Source: an uncultured Bacilli bacterium (lineage in GTDB: Bacteria > Bacillota_I > Bacilli_A > RF39 > UBA660). Taken from it: a stretch of DNA of 11,585 nucleotides. Shown here one piece after another: positions 1 through 7,251 of the stretch. Both the position numbers and the translations under genes were made by a program. The DNA lies in contig CANQHK010000030.1 in NCBI GenBank assembly GCA_947623645.1, forward strand, positions 1 to 11,585, given 5' to 3'. The first letter of the stretch is position 1. Each line of letters begins with the position of its first letter. The notes under the pieces are model-generated. The model was not told where the DNA came from and searched no databases. It saw only the letters and a list, made by a program, of their open reading frames with translations.

Positions 1-5
1 CACAT

Positions 6-34
6 ATAATATCACTATTTTCTTTTTTTGTCAA
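6..34 (-). promoter_or_regulatory. Strong sigma-A-type promoter firing out of the left edge
   Basis: On the minus strand TTGACA (29-34) is followed by a 17-base spacer and TATTAT (6-11). A TG precedes the -10 by one base, giving an extended -10. The -35 overlaps the stop codon of the symporter gene (31-33). It should drive a gene that begins left of the window. No terminator can be seen between the symporter and this promoter, so read-through is also possible. Confidence 0.75.
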
Positions 35-1320
35 CAATTTTTCTTTTGTACCTCCGAAAAAACAACTTTCCGAAGAGAAAGGACAGCATACATATTAACG
101 ATAGCCATAAGTGCTACAAGAATATCCACAATCGACCAAATAATACTTGCTTTAGCAACGCTTCCTATAATTAAAAGTATTACTGTAACAATTTTAAGAA
201 TCAATAATTGCTTATCAGTTACTTTAGGATGCAAATATTTTAAGTTACTTTCTCCGTAGTAGTACCCCGCAATAATCGTCGAAAAAGCAAACGAAATGAT
301 GGAAAAAACTAAGATGATAATTCCTATATTTCCCAAATGATACTGTAAGGCATACTGCGTAATTTCAATGCCATTAATATTTCCAAAATCAACTTGTAAA
401 TAATTCGAAGTAAGAATAATAAGAGCAGTCGATGTACAAATGATAAAACTCACAAAATAAATTCCTAAAACTTGAACTAATCCCAAACGAACCGGAGACT
501 TTTCGTCGGTTGTACTTGACGCAATTGCTCCACTTCCAAGCCCTGCTTCCGTTGAAAAAACACCTCGCTGAATTCCAATAATAAAAGAAGAAAGAACCCC
601 GACTCCAAAACTTTTAATATCCAAACTAGCCCGAAGAATCGACAAAAGAATAGCAGGCATTTTAGAAAGATTCATAACGATAATAAAGAAACTTAAAAAT
701 AAATAGATAGCACCCATAACCGGAACAAGTTTACTTGTTAAATGAACAATCTCTTGAACTCCTCCCAAAATAAAGTAAGCACTAATTATTGCAAGAACGA
801 TTCCGGTAATCCAAGGGGATAAACCCGTATAGTCGTAAATAGATGCAGAAATTGTATTGGCTTGGATCGTCATAAATCCAAAAATATAAGCAACTAAAAC
901 TAAAAGAGCATAAAAGATGGCCAACTTCTTTTTTCCAAGTCCTTTATCAATATAAAAAGCAGGTCCTCCTTTATGAACCTCTCCATCTTTTTCTCGGTAA
1001 ACTACTCCTAATAAACTTTCTGAAAAAGCATTAACTGAAGTAATTACCGAAGATACCCAAATCCAAAAAATGGTTCCGACTCCTCCAATATAAATGGAAA
1101 GCGCAATCCCTGCTAAAGAACCGACCCCAATTCGAGCAGCAAGAGCCATCGTTAGACTTTGAAAGGGAGAAATCTTCTCCTCTTCGGAATGTCGAAAAGC
1201 TAAAAACATCGAACGAAAGCGAAATTGAATTCCTCGAAGACGAATGGTAAAATAAAGTCCTCCACCAATTAAAAATAAAATAGCGACGGACCATAGAATA
1301 CTATTGAAAATATGAAACAT
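31..1320 (-). CDS. Sodium:alanine/glycine symporter family (AGCS) membrane transporter
   Basis: Integral membrane transporter expected to take up a small neutral amino acid with Na+. The 429-residue product is hydrophobic throughout and keeps AGCS signatures. These include a TIRLRGIQFR segment after the first helix (about 25-34), the GGVGTIFWIW stretch (79-88), YREKDGEVHKGGPAFYI (108-124), FSTEAGLGSG (255-264), YYYGESNLKYL (353-363) and LMAIVN near the C-terminus. Length is slightly short for the family (usually about 440-500). I chose the ATG at 1320, which gives the usual MF start and has GGTGA upstream. A TTG at 1332 in the same frame has no clear ribosome site. The family's GTGN motif reads GVGS (65-68) and the usual GVFID(T) region reads GIYFVS (286-291), so this is a divergent subgroup and its substrate is uncertain. 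It lies beyond the terminator of the rlmH operon, so it is probably transcribed on its own. Confidence 0.9.
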   Translation of the reverse strand: MFHIFNSILWSVAILFLIGGGLYFTIRLRGIQFRFRSMFLAFRHSEEEKISPFQSLTMALAARIGVGSLAGIALSIYIGGVGTIFWIWVSSVITSVNAFSESLLGVVYREKDGEVHKGGPAFYIDKGLGKKKLAIFYALLVLVAYIFGFMTIQANTISASIYDYTGLSPWITGIVLAIISAYFILGGVQEIVHLTSKLVPVMGAIYLFLSFFIIVMNLSKMPAILLSILRASLDIKSFGVGVLSSFIIGIQRGVFSTEAGLGSGAIASSTTDEKSPVRLGLVQVLGIYFVSFIICTSTALIILTSNYLQVDFGNINGIEITQYALQYHLGNIGIIILVFSIISFAFSTIIAGYYYGESNLKYLHPKVTDKQLLILKIVTVILLIIGSVAKASIIWSIVDILVALMAIVNMYAVLSLRKVVFSEVQKKNC

Positions 1321-1336
1321 AATCTTCACCAAAACT

Positions 1337-1342
1337 ATTGTA
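1337..1342 (-). promoter_or_regulatory. Possible -10 element of the symporter gene
   Basis: TACAAT lies 17 bases upstream of the ATG at 1320, just after a pyrimidine-rich run that follows the rlmH terminator. No good -35 hexamer is found at 16-18 bases, so this is a weak call made mainly because the gene needs a start point after the terminator. Confidence 0.3.
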
Positions 1343-1368
1343 AAAAAGAAAGAAAAGAAAAAAGGTCG

Positions 1369-1397
1369 AAAAAAAGACTCTTCCCAAAGAAAAGTCT
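1369..1397 (-). terminator. Rho-independent terminator of the DHH-rplI-dnaB-M23-walJ-rlmH operon
   Basis: Minus-strand AGACTTTTC (1389-1397) pairs with GAAGAGTCT (1375-1383) as nine base pairs with one G-U, around a five-base loop. It is followed by a run of T that ends at 1369. The stem begins inside the rlmH stop codon (1396-1398). Confidence 0.85.
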
Positions 1398-1851
1398 ATT
1401 TATGATAACTTTCATGATTTTGAATTTTATAGGCTCGATAAATTTGTTCGAGAAGTAAAATTCGAAACAATTGATGAGGAAAAGTCATTTTGGAAAAAGA
1501 TAATGCATAATTTGATTGTTTTTTTAGAGTATCCGATAAACCATAACTTCCACCAATTAAGAAACAAATATTGGAATAACGCATTTCACAATCTGCAATC
1601 AATCGAGAAAATTCTAAAGAGGAACAGTCTTTTCCTTCAATTTCTAAAGTAATCAAATAATCTTTTGGACGAAGATACTTTAAAATGCGCGCCTCTTCCT
1701 GTTTTAAAATATACTCGGCATCTCCCTTTCCCTCATCCATAACTTCGATAATTTCTACTTTCGTATATTTTTCAATTCTTTGAACATATTCATAAAAAGC
1801 GTCCTGCCAATATTTTTCTTTTAATTTTCCAACACAAATAATTCGAATCAT
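1396..1851 (-). CDS. rlmH: 23S rRNA (pseudouridine1915-N3)-methyltransferase RlmH
   Basis: SPOUT-class methyltransferase that N3-methylates pseudouridine 1915 in helix 69 of 23S rRNA on the assembled ribosome, using S-adenosylmethionine. The 151-residue product is close to the usual 155-159. It keeps the knot signature FLIGGSYG (97-104), then MTFPHQL (122-128) and LLLEQIYRA (132-140), and ends in the characteristic YHK. The ATG at 1851 has GAGG six bases upstream and is one base beyond the walJ stop, so translation is likely coupled. The walJ-rlmH pairing is typical of Bacillota. It is the last gene of the operon. Confidence 0.97.
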   Translation of the reverse strand: MIRIICVGKLKEKYWQDAFYEYVQRIEKYTKVEIIEVMDEGKGDAEYILKQEEARILKYLRPKDYLITLEIEGKDCSSLEFSRLIADCEMRYSNICFLIGGSYGLSDTLKKQSNYALSFSKMTFPHQLFRILLLEQIYRAYKIQNHESYHK

Positions 1852-1852
1852 C

Positions 1853-2617
1853 CTACACCTCTACTAAATCGAGAGCAACATCCTGTTTTGCAATTAGAAT
1901 TTCTCCATGAAAATTGGTTCCAGCTAATTTTTCGGAAGTTTCATGATAAGCAATTTCTTCCGTATTATTCTTTTCACTTAAATGGGCCAAAATAATATAT
2001 TTGGTTTTATCCCCAACTGTTGTGGATAAATATTTTGCTGCTGTTTTATTAGATAAGTGCCCGGAATCCGATAAAACTCTCTGTTTTAAATAATAAGGAT
2101 ACGGCCCTTCCATCAACATCTTTTCATCATGGTTACTTTCAAAAATATACATACTTTTGTTAACCATTCTTTTTAAATATTTCTGATTAATATAACCCGT
2201 ATCGGTTACATAAACCAAACTACTCGTAGAAGAGGTAATAATATATCCAACAGAAGATGCAGCATCATGAGAAGTATGAATTAATTCGACGGTAAATCCA
2301 ATAAATTCTTGAACATCTTCCAAATATTCAATTTGACTAGGAAGAACAGAAGAAGAAAGTTCCTCCTCCATTCCCCTTGGAATATAAACAGAAATTCCCG
2401 TTTTCTTAAGGAAAGTTTTAAGCCCTTTAATATGATCATTATGGGCATGCGTTATAAAAACCATATCAATATCCATAGGAGTTAAAGAAATTTTAGCAAG
2501 TTCTTTTTCAATGTACAAATAACTCACTCCAACATCAATTAAAATCTTCGCTTGATCGGTAATAACTAAAGTAGAGTTCCCTTTCGAACCACTGGATAAA
2601 ACTTTTACTTGCATCAT
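1853..2617 (-). CDS. walJ: WalJ/YycJ-type metallo-beta-lactamase-fold hydrolase
   Basis: Cytoplasmic metallo-beta-lactamase-fold protein of 254 residues, the size of B. subtilis WalJ (YycJ). Visible metal ligands are HAHNDH (57-62, the HxHxDH motif), H117, D139 in VTDTG, H187 in SGHLSN and H212. It starts with the family-typical VKVLSSGSKGNST. WalJ proteins are linked genetically to cell-wall control and to coordination of division with replication; the natural substrate is not settled. The start ATG overlaps the stop of the M23 gene as ATGA, with no good ribosome site, which suggests translational coupling. A second ATG follows directly. Unusually, walR, walK, walH and walI are not upstream. 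Confidence 0.92.
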   Translation of the reverse strand: MMQVKVLSSGSKGNSTLVITDQAKILIDVGVSYLYIEKELAKISLTPMDIDMVFITHAHNDHIKGLKTFLKKTGISVYIPRGMEEELSSSVLPSQIEYLEDVQEFIGFTVELIHTSHDAASSVGYIITSSTSSLVYVTDTGYINQKYLKRMVNKSMYIFESNHDEKMLMEGPYPYYLKQRVLSDSGHLSNKTAAKYLSTTVGDKTKYIILAHLSEKNNTEEIAYHETSEKLAGTNFHGEILIAKQDVALDLVEV

Positions 2618-4152
2618 CGGCTGTACACCGTCTTAAATGGATTGAGGGCTCGCCCACCACGATATGGCATTCCATCATAAATAGCAAAATGCAAATGGGT
2701 TCCGGTTGCAAAACCACTATGACCAACAAGTCCTATTGTATCTCCTGCATAAACCGTAGCACCAACTGCTTTATATCGTGTAGCCATATGTGCATACATC
2801 GTATAATATCCATTACTATGTTTAATAACGATATAGTTCCCGTTCGTTTGTGTATAACTAGATTGAATAACCACTCCATTGTTAGCCGCTTTTACAGGAG
2901 AACCGTATCCAATACTACCAATATCTACTCCTTCGTGAAGTTTACCCCAACGATATCCAAAGTTACTGTTAATGGTATAAGGAGCAACTGTCGGCCAAAC
3001 CCAGCTACCAATACCAACTGGAACTTCATATTCTGTACCACTTCCAGAAGAAGTATAATATTTTTTCGTACCACGAACGACGATTTTATTAACCGAAGGT
3101 TTTACTTCTTCTGTACTAACTGGAGCAGTAGAAACAATTTCACCATTTACTTTCTTTTGAATTTCGGAAACAATACTAAGACCATCTTGCCCTTCTTGTT
3201 TTACGGATTCATACCCTACATATTGATTTGGATCATCTTCATAAGTTGTTTCATAAGAAACTGTTTTCTCCTGAACAACATAATCTTCTTCGACCGTTCG
3301 AAATTGTGGTGAAAGAACTCCTAAAGTAACAATTTGACCAGGATATAATAAATCATCTTTCGAATTAAACTTTGTATTAGCAATCAAAAATTCTTCTGTT
3401 GAAATATGATTATTAAAAGAAACATCTTCAATCGTATCTCCATCTTGCACTTCATACTTTGTCTGTTCATTATTAAGACCAAAAATCAAAACTTTGGATA
3501 AACTATCGACATCCATGTAAATATTTTCACCCGTTGGAATTCTCTCTTTTGTAATCGTAATAGGATTTTCAATATATAAGTTTTGAACAAGTTTACCAGT
3601 ATCTACAATCGGCGTTTGTGTATTATTTAAGAAAGCCGTATAATCATCGTCATCAACAAATGCTTTAATCGTTCTTTCCATGGCTTCTTGAAAGATTGCT
3701 TTATCTAAAACATAGAACGTTTTATCTTCTCCCTGCACCGTTCCCTCTTCTGTTTCTTCAGCAACTCCTCCAATCACAATTCTATAACCATTTACAGTAA
3801 AAGCCTCTTCTGCTTTAATCTCTTTAATTTTTTGATAAATTTCTCCTGCTGTTGAGATATTTTCATTATACGTATATTCTTTTACAATATCCAAATCATT
3901 CGGAGCATAAACTTTATTGACATGATATTTATCTTTAATAGCAGATTGCTCGGAATCGATATACGTTTCTAATTGCGATTTCGATTCAATAATTCCAATG
4001 GATTTTCCCTCTAAATAAACACGATAAACAAGATTAGCATCTTCCATTGCAAGCATTTCATCTTTTCCTTGATTTTGTACATGAGGTGCAAAAATAAGCA
4101 AAAAACTAATTAAAAATGCGACAAACGTCGAAATAATTACTTTACTATCCAT
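2614..4152 (-). CDS. Membrane-anchored LysM-G5-M23 peptidoglycan endopeptidase
   Basis: Predicted cell-surface hydrolase of peptide cross-links in peptidoglycan. The 512-residue product has an N-terminal membrane anchor (about 5-22). A region of about 200 residues of unassigned fold follows, then a LysM-like module (about 233-278, with DGDTIEDV and PGQIVTLG). Next comes a G5-like beta domain (about 285-363) and a C-terminal M23 (lysostaphin/LytM) domain. M23 zinc and catalytic residues are visible: HEGVD (H406, D410), YAH (H455) and HLH (H486, H488). I chose the ATG at 4152, which has GAGG six bases upstream and sits one base after the dnaB stop. An in-frame GTG at 4170 would add six residues and overlap dnaB. 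No Cys follows the hydrophobic segment, so it is not a lipoprotein. It sits between dnaB and walJ, the usual site of the WalRK genes, whose regulon contains many wall hydrolases. Confidence 0.92.
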   Translation of the reverse strand: MDSKVIISTFVAFLISFLLIFAPHVQNQGKDEMLAMEDANLVYRVYLEGKSIGIIESKSQLETYIDSEQSAIKDKYHVNKVYAPNDLDIVKEYTYNENISTAGEIYQKIKEIKAEEAFTVNGYRIVIGGVAEETEEGTVQGEDKTFYVLDKAIFQEAMERTIKAFVDDDDYTAFLNNTQTPIVDTGKLVQNLYIENPITITKERIPTGENIYMDVDSLSKVLIFGLNNEQTKYEVQDGDTIEDVSFNNHISTEEFLIANTKFNSKDDLLYPGQIVTLGVLSPQFRTVEEDYVVQEKTVSYETTYEDDPNQYVGYESVKQEGQDGLSIVSEIQKKVNGEIVSTAPVSTEEVKPSVNKIVVRGTKKYYTSSGSGTEYEVPVGIGSWVWPTVAPYTINSNFGYRWGKLHEGVDIGSIGYGSPVKAANNGVVIQSSYTQTNGNYIVIKHSNGYYTMYAHMATRYKAVGATVYAGDTIGLVGHSGFATGTHLHFAIYDGMPYRGGRALNPFKTVYSR

Positions 4153-4153
4153 T

Positions 4154-5506
4154 TTATTCCTCTTTTCCACTATCTTCTTTTCGATAACTTAAAAACGTTG
4201 ATGTATCTCTCTTAAAAAGAAGTTCTACAGTAGCTGTTGGACCACTACGATGTTTTCCAATAATGAGTTCACTGATACTTGTATTATTATCCGTTCTAGC
4301 TTCTCGATTATAATAATCATCACGATATAAGAATGCAACAAGGTCGGCGTCCTGCTCAATTGAACCAGACTCTCGCAAATCACTCATAATTGGTCGTTTA
4401 TCTTCTCTTCCTTCAACCGCCCGAGATAACTGAGCAAGAGCAATAACCGGAACGTTTAACTCCATCGCCATCGTCTTTAAACTACGAGAAATATCAGATA
4501 CTTCTTGTTGACGATTAGCGCCATACTTTCCACCACCAGAAATTAACTGTAGGTAGTCAATAATAACAATTCCAAGCCCACTTTCACTGCTGGCAAGTCT
4601 TCTACACTTACTACGAATTTCTCCAATCGTAATTCCCGGTGTATCATCGATAAACATTTTCGCTTCTGATAATTGACTAATTGCTTCGTTCACTCGTTTC
4701 CAATCGTTATTTAACAAATTTCCAGTTCGAAGTTTATACCCTTCCAATTGTCCTAAAGAAGAAATCATTCGGGTTGCAATTTGTTCTGCCCCCATTTCCA
4801 AATTAAAAAGTGCAACAGCTTTATCTGTATTCATTGCAATATGTGTTGCAATATTTAAGGCAAAAGCAGTTTTCCCCATTGCAGGACGTGCGGCAATAAT
4901 AATAAATTCGTTTTCATGAAATCCAGCCGTTAATTTATCCAAATCATAAAATCCAGATGGAAGACCTGTAATTTCTCCTTTCGTTGCAGAAAGTTTTTCC
5001 AAGTCACTTTGCGTTTTATATAAAACTTCTTGAATGTTTCGAAATTCTGTAGAACGACGATTTTTAACGATGGATAAAATCTTTTTTTCTGCTTCATCTA
5101 AAGTTTCGTTAACGTCCCCTGCTTCATCGTAACCTAACGTTGCAATTTCTGTAGACTTTTCAATAAGCCTCCTTAGAATTGCTTTATCTTCAACAATTTT
5201 AATGTAATAATCAATATTGGACGCTGTTGGAACCAAATCCAAAATTTCTGTTAAATATTCCAGTCCCCCGACGGTTGTTAACCAATCCCGTTGTTTTAAT
5301 TCTGCGGAAACAGTCGTAATATCAAGGGGTACTTTTTTATCCGTTAAATCTTTTAAAACCGTGAAAATTTTCGCATGAGAATCCAAGAAAAAAGAATCTC
5401 CAGTAAGTGTTTCACAGGCTTTTGAAAGTGCATAATTCGATAAAAACATCGAACCAATCACAGATTGTTCAGCGAAGGTATCATTCGGTAATGTTTTAGC
5501 TGGCAT
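4154..5506 (-). CDS. dnaB: Replicative DNA helicase DnaB (DnaC in B. subtilis naming)
   Basis: Hexameric 5'-3' helicase that unwinds DNA at the fork and recruits primase. The 450-residue length is normal. Residues 1-110 are the helical N-terminal domain and a linker follows, ending at TGLPSGFYDLD (180-190). The RecA-like motor has Walker A ARPAMGKT (206-213), the catalytic-glutamate region FNLEM (234-238), Walker B IVIIDYLQL (313-321), ALAQLSR (356-362) and the arginine-finger region GKHRSGPT (417-424). No intein interrupts it. AAGGAGG lies upstream of the ATG, and the gene follows rplI by 19 bases, the standard firmicute order. Confidence 0.98.
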   Translation of the reverse strand: MPAKTLPNDTFAEQSVIGSMFLSNYALSKACETLTGDSFFLDSHAKIFTVLKDLTDKKVPLDITTVSAELKQRDWLTTVGGLEYLTEILDLVPTASNIDYYIKIVEDKAILRRLIEKSTEIATLGYDEAGDVNETLDEAEKKILSIVKNRRSTEFRNIQEVLYKTQSDLEKLSATKGEITGLPSGFYDLDKLTAGFHENEFIIIAARPAMGKTAFALNIATHIAMNTDKAVALFNLEMGAEQIATRMISSLGQLEGYKLRTGNLLNNDWKRVNEAISQLSEAKMFIDDTPGITIGEIRSKCRRLASSESGLGIVIIDYLQLISGGGKYGANRQQEVSDISRSLKTMAMELNVPVIALAQLSRAVEGREDKRPIMSDLRESGSIEQDADLVAFLYRDDYYNREARTDNNTSISELIIGKHRSGPTATVELLFKRDTSTFLSYRKEDSGKEE

Positions 5507-5525
5507 ATTTTCCCCCTCCTTTTAA

Positions 5526-5966
5526 TTATTTTGTAAGTTGTACTTGAACTTTCGCAACAATATCTTTATAAAGTCGAACCGAGATGGTATGAAATCCTAA
5601 AGATGTTAGTGGATGATCCAGTTCAATTTGCTTCTTGGAAATAGAAAATCCTAAGGAATCGAAAGACTCTTTAATTTGTTTAGCACTAATACTTCCAAAA
5701 ACACGGTCTTTTTCTCCTGTCTTTACTTTAAAAACAAGAGGTTTTTCTTCTAACTTTTTCGAAAGAGAGGTAGCAAGTTTTCGATTTTCTTCATCCAAAC
5801 GTTTTTCTTCTTGCTTATCTCGATCAAGTTGTGCTTTACTTTTTTCATCAAGTTTTACAGCATACCCATTTTTAATGAGAAAATTTTTTCCATATCCGTC
5901 TTTAACTTCCTTGATTTCTCCTTTTTTACCTTGTCCACGGACATCTTTTAAAAAGATTACTTTCAT
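5526..5966 (-). CDS. rplI: 50S ribosomal protein L9
   Basis: Ribosomal protein L9, 146 residues, near the usual 147-150. It binds 23S rRNA near the L1 stalk base and helps keep reading frame. The N-terminal domain shows the L9 signature: MKVIFLKDVRGQGKKGEI, then VKDGYGKNFLIKNGYA (21-36). A charged connecting helix (about 40-75) and a C-terminal domain follow. Its ATG overlaps the stop of the DHH gene as ATGA, and a GGGGG-A Shine-Dalgarno lies inside the end of that gene, so the two are coupled. Confidence 0.97.
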   Translation of the reverse strand: MKVIFLKDVRGQGKKGEIKEVKDGYGKNFLIKNGYAVKLDEKSKAQLDRDKQEEKRLDEENRKLATSLSKKLEEKPLVFKVKTGEKDRVFGSISAKQIKESFDSLGFSISKKQIELDHPLTSLGFHTISVRLYKDIVAKVQVQLTK

Positions 5967-6937
5967 TTCATTTCCCCCAATACTTTTTTTAAATCTTCTT
6001 CGACTTCTTTTAACGTCTTTCCAGAAATTCTACAAGCAGCATCATGTTGATCTCCTCCACCACCAAGTTTTTCTAGAACTTCTCCAATATTCACAGTACC
6101 GATACTTCGAGCACTGATTCCAATTTCTTTATCGGAAAGTTTCCCCATAACATAAGAAGTTTCAATATGATTAAATTCTAAAAGAGTATCTGCAATTTTA
6201 GCAAGTTCTTCTCGTTTATAACAAATCCGATTACTTCCTTTGGCAAAAGCAATCGTACCATCAAGAACTTCCAAATCGGTAATAACTTTTTGTCTTAAAA
6301 TATATTCTTCCAAATCTTGTTTTAACAATACATTAACATCTTTTACACTGGCTCCATGACGAATTAAGTACGATGCAGCATAATGGGTTTTAGCATTTGT
6401 TTTAGAGGTAAAATTGTTGGTATCTAAAGTAATTCCAGCAAGTAAAAAGGTGGCATATATTGGTGGTATAGGATAATTATAAAAGTAAAGAAACTCTGTA
6501 ACAAGTTCACTTGTAGAACTAATCTCTTTATCAATTAATAGTATGTTTGCTGAAACACTATCTTCTCCCAAATCATGATGATCGATAACAACCGTTTTTC
6601 GAAACGAAGAAAAAATTTTTTCATTTTGCATAATTTGGCTTTTGTTTACATCGACAACAACCAATAAACTATTGGAATTTTTATATTTTTCTATTTTCGA
6701 AGAATTAAGAAAGATAACAGTATCTCGAACAATATCTAAAATTTTTTGAACTCCTGCTTCATGTTTTGTATCATCTAAAATAATATATGCTTTCTTTTTA
6801 AACTTCAAACAAAGCTGATAGATGGCAAGAGCACTACCAATGGCATCCAAATCCAAATCTTTATGTCCCATAATAAAAATGGATGAAGAATGCCGAATAA
6901 AACGGTTTATAGCTTTAAAACTCTGTTTCTTATTCAT
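5963..6937 (-). CDS. Stand-alone DHH-DHHA1 phosphodiesterase at the GdpP locus
   Basis: Predicted Mn-dependent phosphodiesterase acting on cyclic di-AMP, linear dinucleotides or very short RNA. The 324-residue product has motif I GHKDLDLDAIG (H25, D29, D31), D96 in VVVDVN, the DHH triad D119-H121, and D172 in LAGITLDT. The DHHA1 domain carries GISARS (273-278) and GGGG (292-295). These sequences match the C-terminal half of GdpP, and rplI follows as it does for gdpP. Firmicute GdpP is about 650 residues with two membrane helices, PAS and degenerate GGDEF parts; none is present here. It could therefore be a trimmed GdpP or a DhhP/NrnA-type enzyme. The usual His after the glycine run is Asp (D296). 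I chose the ATG at 6937 with GGAGG just upstream; a TTG at 6961 lies too close to the promoter to be likely. It is the first gene of the operon. Confidence 0.9.
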   Translation of the reverse strand: MNKKQSFKAINRFIRHSSSIFIMGHKDLDLDAIGSALAIYQLCLKFKKKAYIILDDTKHEAGVQKILDIVRDTVIFLNSSKIEKYKNSNSLLVVVDVNKSQIMQNEKIFSSFRKTVVIDHHDLGEDSVSANILLIDKEISSTSELVTEFLYFYNYPIPPIYATFLLAGITLDTNNFTSKTNAKTHYAASYLIRHGASVKDVNVLLKQDLEEYILRQKVITDLEVLDGTIAFAKGSNRICYKREELAKIADTLLEFNHIETSYVMGKLSDKEIGISARSIGTVNIGEVLEKLGGGGDQHDAACRISGKTLKEVEEDLKKVLGEMK

Positions 6938-6965
6938 AAGTCCTCCAAGCTCTTCCCCCAATATA

Positions 6966-6995
6966 ATTATACTATAAATAGATGCTCTTGTCCAA
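6966..6995 (-). promoter_or_regulatory. Promoter of the DHH-rplI-dnaB-M23-walJ-rlmH operon
   Basis: Minus-strand TTGGAC (6990-6995), an 18-base spacer and a perfect TATAAT (6966-6971) lie about 30 bases before the DHH start codon. The -35 abuts the T-run of the rpsR terminator, so the junction between the two operons is very compact. Confidence 0.8.
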
Positions 6996-6996
6996 T

Positions 6997-7023
6997 AAAA
7001 AAAGATGAAAACACGTTCATCTT
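6997..7023 (-). terminator. Rho-independent terminator of the rpsF-ssb-rpsR operon
   Basis: Minus-strand AAGATGAA (7016-7023) pairs perfectly with TTCATCTT (7002-7009) around a six-base loop, and T continues to 6997. The stem begins inside the rpsR stop codon (7022-7024). Confidence 0.85.
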
Positions 7024-7237
7024 ACTTTGTATAAGGCAATAATGCAATAGCTCTTGCTCTTTTAATTTGTTCTGCAATATGTCTTTGATGTTTAGCACAA
7101 GCTCCTGTTACACGTCTAGGTAAAATTTTTCCTTTTTCGTTTACATATTTCTTTAAGATTTCTACATCTTTATAATCAACGTTTTTACCAGCGCACATAT
7201 AACAGATTTTTTTCTTTTTTCTATAAAATTCTGCCAT
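7022..7237 (-). CDS. rpsR: 30S ribosomal protein S18, zinc-ligand (C+) form
   Basis: Ribosomal protein S18, 71 residues, which binds the 16S platform as a heterodimer with S6. The hallmark GKILPRRVTG (36-45) and RARAIALLPY (60-69) are present. Four possible zinc ligands are C12, C15, C47 and H50 (CxxC plus CxxH). B. subtilis S18 has lost such residues, so this is the zinc-binding type. AAAGGAGG seven bases before the ATG overlaps the ssb stop region. It is the last gene of the S6-SSB-S18 operon, 14 bases after ssb. Confidence 0.97.
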   Translation of the reverse strand: MAEFYRKKKKICYMCAGKNVDYKDVEILKKYVNEKGKILPRRVTGACAKHQRHIAEQIKRARAIALLPYTK

Positions 7238-7251
7238 TATAATTCCTCCTT

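Noticed and set aside
1840..1851. Twelve-base match ATTCGAATCATC at the starts of rlmH and of the 690-residue gene (also 11237-11248 region)
   Set aside because: Contains the short palindrome TTCGAA and encodes Met-Ile-Arg in both; no further similarity flanks it, so coincidence is more likely than a shared element.
2021..2029. Perfect DnaA box (reverse orientation) inside walJ
   Set aside because: Single copy within coding sequence with no repeats around it. In AT-rich DNA of this length about one chance occurrence in five or six such windows is expected, so it is not evidence for an origin.
2689..3312. Plus-strand open frame of 207 codons
   Set aside because: It lies wholly inside the M23 peptidase gene, has low-complexity Asn/Ile/Phe/Ser composition typical of an antisense shadow, and has no ribosome site or domain.
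5635..6117. Plus-strand open frame of 160 codons across rplI and the DHH gene
   Set aside because: Antisense to two well-supported genes; Ser/Phe/Leu-rich product with no recognisable fold.
6938..6961. TTG start at 6961 for the DHH protein adding eight residues
   Set aside because: It would start within a few bases of the predicted transcript start, and the added residues just read through the GGGGGAAGAG and GGAGG ribosome-site region.
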